Assembly: GCA_014874235.1 (NCBI GenBank)
Contig: JACWAC010000018.1
Location: forward strand, 1-13,745
Direction of reading: 5' to 3'
From: Thermoplasmatales archaeon
GTDB taxonomy: Archaea; Thermoplasmatota; Thermoplasmata; Thermoplasmatales; GCA-001856825
Length of the DNA: 13,745 bases
Position 1 is the stretch's first letter; each line of letters begins with the position of its first letter. Below are positions 6,651 through 13,460 of this stretch, one piece after another. Below the pieces are notes generated by a model that searched no databases, was not told where the DNA came from, and saw only the letters and a list, made by a program, of their open reading frames with translations. The position numbers and the translations under genes are program-made.

Positions 6651-8543
6651 TTATGTGAACTGTACTGTGTTGTAATACATAAAGTAACCAGCCCCCGATC
6701 CCGCTGTGTTGGGTATCATACCTGACACATCAGTCGAGTGGACCTGAAGGAAGTACGGTACGTAAAGCCATGCCATCGTGTAATTGGTATACATCGAGTA
6801 TGTGATGTAAGTGAAGTTTTGAGCTATTATCTGGCTGTCAGTGGTGGTACTCGCATTTACCGTCCAGTTGAATACCGTGTTGTTGTAGTAACCAGATGTT
6901 CCATTGTAATAACCATCTGCAAGATTTACAACATAATCTTCCGCAGAAGAATAGTCTTCAGTGTAGTAGTTTATTCCTATCGGATATTGGGATGTGTTAG
7001 ACGCCAGGCCGTACATCCATGCTGTGTAGGGAGCGTTCGTTAATCCCTGAAGGGTGACATTAATCCCTATTGCCGTAAGTTCACTGTGAATTATCTGCGA
7101 CGCAGTTTGCTGAGCAGCATCATCCGATTCGTAGAGGAAGCTCATAGCGGGAAGACTGCCGTTTGCTCCAGGTAATACTGTTCCATTCGGGAATACCGCC
7201 CGATATCCCGCCAAATGCAAGTAGTGTGCGGCAAGTACAGGATTGTACTGATAGGGGGTGAGAGAGGTCACGTTGGAGGTGTATCCCTGCGACTGCATGT
7301 ACTGGTATTCAGTAGATGTGAGGTTCATTATGGACTGATTGTAGTACTGGAACCCTGGAGGTATCGGGCCAATCCATTGAACGGCATAACCGTTGTAAAC
7401 AGAAGCTATCAGTCCGGTGTAGTTGAGAGCGTAAGTCACGGCCTCCCTGAGATAGAATCCTGAGGTTCCGTTGAACGGTGCAACATTTTGATCCATATAC
7501 ACATAGTAAGCATGCTCTGAAGATCCAAACTGGATTGGCAGGAGGCTCGCATTGACGTTTGACATAGTCTTAACGTTGGTATAATCGGTAACTGGCAACT
7601 GCACTATTTGTGCCTGTCCTCCACTGAGGTCTGATATCATCGATGAAGGGTTGCTCTTGTACTCTATGACGATGTACTTGATGTGAGGAGGACTTATGGC
7701 ATCGTTCAGCTGGCTCGATGTAAGACTGCTGCCCCAGTAGGTCGGATTTTGCTGCAGAGTAATGCTCTGGCTCAGGGTATAGGTTCTGTTTTCATAGAAT
7801 CCTGTGCCTACCATATTAGCTGCCATATAGGAATTTATTTGACCCGCTGACACACCTCCGTGCGCTTCCACAACTACGGGATCAACGGCGTACGCTATTG
7901 GAGTCGTAAGGGTCATCAGAAACTGGTTGAACGGAAGAAATCCATTGTATCCCCAGCCCAGATGAATAGTCAACACGTATTCACTAACTACCTGAACAGA
8001 CTGCACTGGATTGTTCATTATGCTCAGGGAAGAGGAACTGGGGCTAGTATAATTTATACTGTTCAGAACGGAATCAGTTATGTTGAAGGTATCATTGGAA
8101 GCGGTGTTGTTCGTGGCCAGATTCTGCCCCATGATAAATGCAGCCGCCTGGTTCATTATCAGTCCTCTGTAGATTGAGAACCACATCACGTATGCATTGA
8201 AAGGATCGCCATTAGAGAAAGTCACATTGTGTCTGAGGTAGAAGGTGTAGTTCATTCCATCTGAAGAGATTGACCAGTTCTGTGCCAAAACCGGCACAAA
8301 GGAATTCACGCTCGTCCCGTTCGGTCCGACCAAACCCTGATACACCTGGTCCATTATTTCCCATCCAGGAGTCGAAAAGGTCACCGCCGGATCAAGACTG
8401 TCCCATGCCTGTGGTTCTTCGACAACGAGTGTGGATGGGGTCGTGCTAGTTTTCGGACGATTCATCTCATAAACACCCACCGCAGCCCCAGCCACAATCA
8501 GGATAACTACAACTACGATTATGATAAGCGTAGAGCTCTTCAT
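6651..8543 (-). CDS. Extracellular peptide-binding protein of ABC importer (SBP family 5)
   Basis: 630-residue substrate-binding protein of the DppA/OppA family that would capture peptides outside the cell and deliver them to DppBC. Residues about 5-25 are a hydrophobic signal anchor ending in small residues. There is no lipobox Cys; a Thr/Ser/Pro-rich linker follows (KTSTTPSTL). Family-5 marks include LAQNWSISSDGMNYTFYLR early in the domain and REAVTYALN midway. From this start the protein has no cysteine, few Lys/Arg, and about 25 N-x-S/T sequons, consistent with a heavily glycosylated surface protein of an acidophile. An in-frame ATG at 8561 would add six residues, but the TATA box at 8572-8579 places the transcript start near 8549, beyond it, so 8543 is preferred. 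First gene of the operon; precise ligands are unknown. Confidence 0.9.
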   Translation of the reverse strand: MKSSTLIIIVVVVILIVAGAAVGVYEMNRPKTSTTPSTLVVEEPQAWDSLDPAVTFSTPGWEIMDQVYQGLVGPNGTSVNSFVPVLAQNWSISSDGMNYTFYLRHNVTFSNGDPFNAYVMWFSIYRGLIMNQAAAFIMGQNLATNNTASNDTFNITDSVLNSINYTSPSSSSLSIMNNPVQSVQVVSEYVLTIHLGWGYNGFLPFNQFLMTLTTPIAYAVDPVVVEAHGGVSAGQINSYMAANMVGTGFYENRTYTLSQSITLQQNPTYWGSSLTSSQLNDAISPPHIKYIVIEYKSNPSSMISDLSGGQAQIVQLPVTDYTNVKTMSNVNASLLPIQFGSSEHAYYVYMDQNVAPFNGTSGFYLREAVTYALNYTGLIASVYNGYAVQWIGPIPPGFQYYNQSIMNLTSTEYQYMQSQGYTSNVTSLTPYQYNPVLAAHYLHLAGYRAVFPNGTVLPGANGSLPAMSFLYESDDAAQQTASQIIHSELTAIGINVTLQGLTNAPYTAWMYGLASNTSQYPIGINYYTEDYSSAEDYVVNLADGYYNGTSGYYNNTVFNWTVNASTTTDSQIIAQNFTYITYSMYTNYTMAWLYVPYFLQVHSTDVSGMIPNTAGSGAGYFMYYNTVQFT

Positions 8544-8571
8544 ACAATATCCGAAAATCATAACAAATAAA

Positions 8572-8579
8572 ATATTTAA
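8572..8579 (-). promoter_or_regulatory. TATA box of the ABC importer operon
   Basis: The minus strand reads AGTTAAATATTTTATT, with TTAAATAT at this position. A transcript starting 25-26 bases downstream (near 8549) has a leader of about six bases before ATG 8543. The 8562-8670 gap otherwise holds no ORF or RNA that I recognise. Confidence 0.6.
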
Positions 8580-8670
8580 CTCTTTTCATAACCATGTTTG
8601 GATTTTTTCCAGTAGATTAGAACAAAGATTAATGCTATCATTAGTTCTATGTCACTATAGTTGCGGAGTG

Positions 8671-10119
8671 TCACCACTTATAGATTAGGACCTTTCTCTC
8701 CGTGAAGAAGAACACGTTGTCATCTCCTCCCTGTGGATGAAGGTCTCCAAAGAATGAGTCCTTTAGTCCAGAAAATGGGTAGAACGCTATTGGTGCTGCC
8801 ACCCCGATGTTGATTCCGATGTTTCCAGCATCCACTCTTTCGGTGAAATTCTTTGCAAGGAGTCCAGATGCTGTATATATGGAGGATGCGTTTCCGTATC
8901 TGCTCGAGTTGATTACATCTACTGCTTCGTCAAACGAATTCGCAGTATAGAATGACGCAACTGGACCGAATATCTCCTCCTTCATAACTGTCATATCCTC
9001 CGAAACGCCATCGACAATTGATGGTCCTAGGAAGAATCCTTTGGGATACTTTCTTGATCTGGAATTCCTTCCATCCAGGACTAACTTCCCTCCTTCTCTC
9101 TCCCCTGAGTCGATGTACCTTTCAACCCTCTCCATATGGTCCTTTCTTATGAGCGGTCCCATGTCAGTCGATTTTTCCATTCCGTACCCCAGTCTCAGTT
9201 CAGACGCCCTCTTCTTGAATATTTTCAGAACCCTGTCATGATTTTCTGGAAAAGTCACAAGAACCGATCCGGCGAGACACCTTTCACCGGCATTTCCGTA
9301 GAAGGAACCGATAATGTTGTTTATGCTTCCTTCCAGATCAGCATCGGGCATGACAAGTACGTAATTCTTTGCTGATGCTCCGCCTTGAACTCTCTTCCTG
9401 CTGGAAGTCCCTTTCTTATAGACGTATTCAGCTACTGGAGTCGACCCAACAAAGCTCACTCCAGCGACCTTCTTGTTTTCCAGGATGTAATCGACGGCTT
9501 CTCTTCCTCCATTCACTTGCTCTATCACTCCCTCGGGATAGCCAGCTTCCTTAACCAAGCTCATCACCATTTCTATGCTCATCGGAGTCTTCTCCGATGG
9601 TTTGATAACCACAGCATTGCCAAGGGTCACTGCGTATGGTACAAACCAGAACGGAATCATGATGGGAAAGTTAAAAGGGGAGATGACTGCAAAAACACCA
9701 ATGGGAACTCTGACAAGTTCCTCGTCTATTCCCGATGCGATCTGTCTGTTGTTCCTTCCCATTATTTGGTAGCTTGCAGCCGCCGCGGATTCTACATTTT
9801 GAATGGCACGTACCACGTCGCCCTTAGACTCCTCAAACGTCTTTCCATGCTCCATTGTAGTGACTTCCGCAATCTTATCGAGCTTGTCCCACATCAGATT
9901 TTCCAGTTTGAAAAGATATTTTATCCTGTCTGATATCGGAACCCGTTGCCACTTCAGTTGGGCATCGTGCGCGAAGTCTACGGCCCTGTTGACTTCTTCT
10001 CTCCTTGCCTCTCTTACAACTGAAATTTTTTTCCCGAAGGCAGGGTTATAAACGTCATACTTATCCTTGCCGTCTCCTTCCTCAAATTTTCCACCAACAT
10101 AATTCAGTATGCTTCTCAT
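8671..10119 (-). CDS. mmsA: CoA-acylating (methyl)malonate-semialdehyde dehydrogenase
   Basis: 482 residues, matching the MmsA/IolA family (about 490). These enzymes turn malonate or methylmalonate semialdehyde, CoA and NAD+ into acetyl-CoA or propionyl-CoA plus CO2. Signatures: ISPFNFPIMIPFWFVPYAV (146-164), VVIKPSEKTP (170-179), FVGSTPVAEYVY (223-234), and Cys281 in GNAGERCLAGS as nucleophile. The general-base glutamate of hydrolytic ALDHs is absent; the region reads VQGGASAKNY (244-253), as expected for an acylating enzyme. The ATG at 10119 directly follows the TAG of the upstream aminotransferase, with GAGGTG six bases ahead, so the two are translated together. The partner would supply malonate semialdehyde from beta-alanine or methylmalonate semialdehyde from 3-aminoisobutyrate (pyrimidine or valine breakdown). 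Class is sure; the exact substrate is inferred. Confidence 0.92.
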   Translation of the reverse strand: MRSILNYVGGKFEEGDGKDKYDVYNPAFGKKISVVREARREEVNRAVDFAHDAQLKWQRVPISDRIKYLFKLENLMWDKLDKIAEVTTMEHGKTFEESKGDVVRAIQNVESAAAASYQIMGRNNRQIASGIDEELVRVPIGVFAVISPFNFPIMIPFWFVPYAVTLGNAVVIKPSEKTPMSIEMVMSLVKEAGYPEGVIEQVNGGREAVDYILENKKVAGVSFVGSTPVAEYVYKKGTSSRKRVQGGASAKNYVLVMPDADLEGSINNIIGSFYGNAGERCLAGSVLVTFPENHDRVLKIFKKRASELRLGYGMEKSTDMGPLIRKDHMERVERYIDSGEREGGKLVLDGRNSRSRKYPKGFFLGPSIVDGVSEDMTVMKEEIFGPVASFYTANSFDEAVDVINSSRYGNASSIYTASGLLAKNFTERVDAGNIGINIGVAAPIAFYPFSGLKDSFFGDLHPQGGDDNVFFFTERKVLIYKW

Positions 10120-11478
10120 CTATGCCACCTCATCATCTGATATTTTCAAACACTCGTCGAGTGTATCGAGACCCCTAGATAGTTCCTCTTCAGATATGAC
10201 TAGAGGAGGTGCAATCACAAAATGGTTCAACCAATTGTTTATGTACACTCCCTTTTCCATCGCTTTCTTTGAGACCCTGTCCGTCGTCAATGTTTTTCCT
10301 TCCAGTTTTTCTTCATAAACATTGAAAGGGGTTTTCTTCTCTCTGTTCTTTACGAGTTCAACTGCACCAAACAATCCTATACTTCTTACATCGCCCACAG
10401 ACTTGTGTTTCTCTTTCAGCTCTTCCAGTCTCCTTCCAAGCTCCTTGCCTAATTCGCTTGATCTCGCTATGAGATTTTTTTCCTTGTACTCTTCTATAGC
10501 AGCTTTTGCAGCAGCCAGAGAAACCGGATGAGCCTCATATGTGTGACCGTGTGCAAAGTAGTTATCTTCAAAGTAATCCGAAACCTTCTTGCTGGTTGCA
10601 ACGAGCGACAGCGGCAGGTAAGCGCCGGTGATCCCCTTTGCAGTGGTTAATACGTCAGGCTGTACGTTCCAGTTCTCTACGGCGAACCACTTCCCTGTCC
10701 TTCCCCATCCGCTCATGACTTCGTCTGCGATCAGAAGTACGTCGTTCTCCTTGGTTATCTCTCTTATCCTCTGGAGATATCCATCAGGCGGAACTATCAC
10801 TCCATTCGTTCCTGTGACGGGTTCTACGATCATCCCTCCGATGTTGCCTTCATTTCTAATCAGGTACTCATTGTAATCTGCGCAAGCTAGATTGCATTCC
10901 GGGAACTTGAGCTTAAGAGGGCATCTGTAACAGTATGGTGGTATCGAGTGGACTATTCCAGAGACCGAATAATAGGTGTCAACCGGGATTCTTCTAAAAT
11001 CTCCGGTGAGGGATATGCTTCCCGCCGTCGACCCATGATAAGAGTTATAGTTCGATATTATCTTGGTCTTCCTCTCCTTATGGAAGAACATCCTAACGGT
11101 CTTGATTGCAGCTTCGTTAGCTTCCGTCCCAGATGAGCCGAAGAAATATTTCGTTAATGACCGAGGTAATATCTCCTTCAACAACAAGGCAACTTCCGCT
11201 CTGATCTTGGTAGCATATCCGGGTTGAACATATTCGAACTTGGTCAGCTGTTCATAGATTGCATCTCTTATCTTCTTATTCCCGTGACCAAGATTAGAAC
11301 ACATTAGCTGGGAGGAGAAGTCAAGATATTCCTTTCCGCTCGAATCTGTAAAACGAGTTCCTTCGGCTATGTCCACAGTTAGTGGAGACCACCCACTCTG
11401 CTTTCTCCAGGTACCATAGGTTAACTCACTGCAAATTTTTCCAACTTCTTTTGGAACGTCGGAATATTTCTCTGCCAT
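10120..11478 (-). CDS. PLP-dependent class III omega-aminotransferase (beta-alanine/3-aminoisobutyrate type)
   Basis: 452-residue class III transaminase. Seen: NLGHGNKK (62-69), FFGSSGTEANEAA (112-124), YHGST (147-151), EPVTGTNG (219-226), IADEVMSGWGRTG (250-262) with Asp252, Schiff-base Lys281 in TTAKGITGAYLPL, and HGHTYEAHPVS (310-320). The GTNG and GITGAYLPL forms resemble the taurine/beta-alanine:pyruvate transaminase group rather than GABA transaminase. It is followed without gap by mmsA, which would consume malonate or methylmalonate semialdehyde, so beta-alanine or 3-aminoisobutyrate is the likely amino donor; taurine or putrescine-type donors are alternatives. Residues 183-199 hold four cysteines (CYRC, then C and C four apart). 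A weak TATA-like element lies about 28 bases upstream of the ATG, within an imperfect dyad at 11506-11530. Confidence 0.87.
   Translation of the reverse strand: MAEKYSDVPKEVGKICSELTYGTWRKQSGWSPLTVDIAEGTRFTDSSGKEYLDFSSQLMCSNLGHGNKKIRDAIYEQLTKFEYVQPGYATKIRAEVALLLKEILPRSLTKYFFGSSGTEANEAAIKTVRMFFHKERKTKIISNYNSYHGSTAGSISLTGDFRRIPVDTYYSVSGIVHSIPPYCYRCPLKLKFPECNLACADYNEYLIRNEGNIGGMIVEPVTGTNGVIVPPDGYLQRIREITKENDVLLIADEVMSGWGRTGKWFAVENWNVQPDVLTTAKGITGAYLPLSLVATSKKVSDYFEDNYFAHGHTYEAHPVSLAAAKAAIEEYKEKNLIARSSELGKELGRRLEELKEKHKSVGDVRSIGLFGAVELVKNREKKTPFNVYEEKLEGKTLTTDRVSKKAMEKGVYINNWLNHFVIAPPLVISEEELSRGLDTLDECLKISDDEVA
10126..10131 (-). promoter_or_regulatory. Shine-Dalgarno site of mmsA
   Basis: GAGGTG, six bases before ATG 10119, is encoded by the last codons of the aminotransferase (Glu-Val). 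It is the strongest SD in the window and shows that mmsA is translated as a distal cistron. Confidence 0.7.
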
Positions 11479-11540
11479 AACAATAATAGATAAACGAAGT
11501 ATTTCAATTCTTTCAAAAGTATGAAAATTGTTATGATTGC

Positions 11541-11884
11541 TTAAAGTTCCTTCACGAACAGCAACTCATTTCCATCCGGATCAAAGGTGGTAATCGCTTC
11601 TGCATTTCTTTCATTTGTTCGTTTGAATTCCACACTATTATTCTTAAGGAAAGTCAGCGTCCAATCTGGGTCTGTCGCCTTGAACAATAACCGAACGTTG
11701 CTCTTTTTCTTGTCTGGAAAGTCCATTTTGTCAATGCAAATGAAAAAATTACCTGAATCTAACATGATAAATTTTCCTAGAACCTCTTTGTGCAGTATTA
11801 TTCCTAATTTTTCAAGATAGAAGGAACGAAGAGAATCCAGTTTTTAGTGTTGATTGTGATACACACTACTGGCCCAGGACTCAT
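11541..11884 (-). pseudogene. VOC-fold (glyoxalase/dioxygenase superfamily) protein, split by a -1 frameshift
   Basis: The last part reads as a VOC C-terminal half, ending FDPDGNELLFV. That frame stays open upstream through DSLRSFYLEKLG, a typical VOC first helix, but meets a stop and has no ATG, GTG or TTG there. In the overlapping frame, ATG 11884 begins MSPGPVVCITINTKN, a typical first VOC strand, up to AAC 11840-11842. Adding one base at the A5-C run (11840-11845) joins the pieces into a 114-residue protein, a normal VOC length; 344 bases is one short of a whole number of codons. Without it, translation from 11884 ends at TAG 11804-11806 after 26 residues. The usual first metal ligand (His) is Cys here, and only the terminal Glu (GNELLF) remains, so an ordinary metal-dependent glyoxalase I or epimerase is unlikely. 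Recent inactivation or a sequencing error are both possible. Confidence 0.75.
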
Positions 11885-11927
11885 AATGCGGAGTCATCAA
11901 TAATGAATTTGAAGTATACGTCGTTTC

Positions 11928-13304
11928 CTAGTTCTCGCGATTGTATTCCTTAATGGACTCCCTCAGTGCCGTCAAGAATGCATCGACGTCTGCCTCTGTA
12001 TGTACCGTGGATAGAGGTATTCTCTCTGCTCCGTCCGGATTGTAATAAATTCCTCTCTCCAGCATTTTCTTCTGAACACCTGTGTACTTGGTCCAGTCCA
12101 TCAGTATGCTTTCTCTGTAGTTCGTTATCTTTCTCTGGTCCGTGAATATGAACGTCAGAAGACCGGTCTCATAGTTCACAAACATCGGCTCGTCCATGTC
12201 GTCTGCGATTTCTTCGATTCCTTTACCTAGTTTCCGAGTTATTCTGGCAAGATGGGTATATGCTTCGAAGTCGTTGGTTTCCAGTATCTTCAAATTTGCA
12301 AGGGATGCAACCTCTGAAATAGGATGTCCAAAATAAGTGCCTCCGTATCCGACTCCATTTCCTATTAGCTCCATATACTCCCTTTTCCCTGAAAGGGCCG
12401 ATATGGGGTAGCCATTGCTCATCGACTTTGCCCACGAAGACAGGTCTGGCTTAACACCGAATAATTGTTGTGCCCCTCCCTCGCTCACTCTGAATCCCGT
12501 GATTACTTCATCGAATATCAGAAGTATATTGTATTCGTCTGCAAGCTCTCTCACTCCCTTGAGGTATCCCGGTTCCGGAGACACGAGAGTGGAGTTTGCC
12601 ATGATCGGTTCCATTATCATTGCCGCTATTTCGTTGCCCCTAATTTTCAGTATCTTCGATAAACTTTCCAGATCGTTCCAGGATGAAACGACTACCGTGT
12701 CCATTACTGCAGGTGGAATTCCTGCTGTATAAGGCAGAGATTTGGGGAACCATTTCAGTCCCGCTACGGGCGCAGGTGCCTCTACAGACACTGCAGCGTA
12801 ATCGTGCAGCCCGTGATAATGCCCTTCAAATTTCAAAATCATGTCTTTGCCTGTAGCTGCTCTTGCAATCCTAAGTGCATTGAAAGTGGCATCCGAACCG
12901 CTGAGTGCAAACGTCACCATATCCTGAGTCTTAACAAACTTCTTGAATTCTCTGGCTAATTTGTATTCAAGTTCGTTCGGCGTTCCATATAAGTCACCAT
13001 TCTTGATATATTTCCTGACTGCTGAAGTTATCTTTTCGTTCGCGTGTCCATTTATCAGAGGTCCAAACGCCATAAGGAAATCGATATACACATTTCCATC
13101 CACATCCCATATCCTCGTTCCCTTTCCCTTCTTCATGAAGATCGGGTATGGGTCCCATGAAGCTGTTCTCATAAGAGAGCTCGCACCTGTGGGTATTAGT
13201 CTCTTTGACTTCTTGAAAAGATTAAGGGATCTCTTCGTATCATACTTCTTTGCTACTTCTTTGACTTCCAAAATAGGTCCATCGGTTTCATCTGGCATCT
13301 CCAT
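11928..13304 (-). CDS. Class III aminotransferase, glutamate-1-semialdehyde aminomutase (HemL)-like subgroup
   Basis: 458-residue PLP enzyme whose framework matches the HemL subgroup: LIPTGASS (36-43), DVDGNVYIDF (67-76), NGHAN (85-89), ELEYKLAREF (111-120), SGSDATFNALRIAR (135-148), FEGHYHG (159-165), LIFDEVITGFR (262-272) with Asp265, Schiff-base Lys293 in SWAKSMSNGYPISA, and GGTYFGHP (321-328). True HemL has GKxxGGGxPVGAYGG around the lysine; the SMSNGYPIS form here and the catabolic neighbours argue against tetrapyrrole synthesis. Beta-amino-acid transaminases of the same subgroup are a reasonable alternative, but the substrate cannot be read from sequence. ATG 13304 is followed by a second ATG two codons on; no SD is seen. 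It is divergent from the dehydrogenase-family gene at 13461. It may be co-transcribed with the broken VOC gene 43 bases downstream. Confidence 0.82.
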   Translation of the reverse strand: MEMPDETDGPILEVKEVAKKYDTKRSLNLFKKSKRLIPTGASSLMRTASWDPYPIFMKKGKGTRIWDVDGNVYIDFLMAFGPLINGHANEKITSAVRKYIKNGDLYGTPNELEYKLAREFKKFVKTQDMVTFALSGSDATFNALRIARAATGKDMILKFEGHYHGLHDYAAVSVEAPAPVAGLKWFPKSLPYTAGIPPAVMDTVVVSSWNDLESLSKILKIRGNEIAAMIMEPIMANSTLVSPEPGYLKGVRELADEYNILLIFDEVITGFRVSEGGAQQLFGVKPDLSSWAKSMSNGYPISALSGKREYMELIGNGVGYGGTYFGHPISEVASLANLKILETNDFEAYTHLARITRKLGKGIEEIADDMDEPMFVNYETGLLTFIFTDQRKITNYRESILMDWTKYTGVQKKMLERGIYYNPDGAERIPLSTVHTEADVDAFLTALRESIKEYNREN

Positions 13305-13324
13305 TATTTCACAACCATATACGG

Positions 13325-13354
13325 TTCTATATTCTAGGTGGGTATATTATTTTT
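13325..13354 (-). promoter_or_regulatory. Candidate promoter of the HemL-like aminotransferase
   Basis: Two TATA-like elements on the minus strand: AATAATATACC near 13343-13352 (predicted leader about 17 bases) and TAGAATATAGAA near 13326-13335 (predicted leaderless). I cannot choose between them from sequence alone. Confidence 0.3.
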
Positions 13355-13432
13355 ACTCGAGGGGTTTTCGGATAAAAATTATTTAAATATAATTCTATTA
13401 TTTAGCAATTTTTTTTATCAATAAGAAAAACG

Positions 13433-13441
13433 TTTATATTT
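13433..13441 (+). promoter_or_regulatory. TATA box with BRE for the dehydrogenase-family gene
   Basis: AAGAAAAACG followed by TTTATATTTA is a good archaeal BRE-TATA pair. Its centre lies 24 bases from GTG 13461, so transcription should begin at or next to the start codon, giving a leaderless mRNA. Confidence 0.65.
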
Positions 13442-13460
13442 AATTATATTAATATGGATT

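Noticed and set aside
8544..8561. Upstream in-frame ATG adding six residues to the binding protein
   Set aside because: It lies at or upstream of the transcript start predicted from the TATA box, and would put a short non-signal-like stretch before the anchor.
8580..8670. Possible terminator or small RNA downstream of mmsA
   Set aside because: No long T-tract on the minus strand and no convincing hairpin; only short AGATTA direct repeats.
9385..9933. 182-codon plus-strand ORF opposite mmsA
   Set aside because: Antisense shadow of a well-conserved enzyme; no recognisable domain, promoter or SD.
11838..11848. Programmed -1 frameshift site for the VOC gene
   Set aside because: The run T-AAA-AAC is not a full slippery heptamer (first base differs) and I saw no convincing downstream structure; a simple indel is more likely.
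13377..13394. Perfect inverted repeat AATTAT-N6-ATAATT between the divergent genes
   Set aside because: The region is almost pure A/T, so such a dyad is expected by chance; not strong enough to call an operator.
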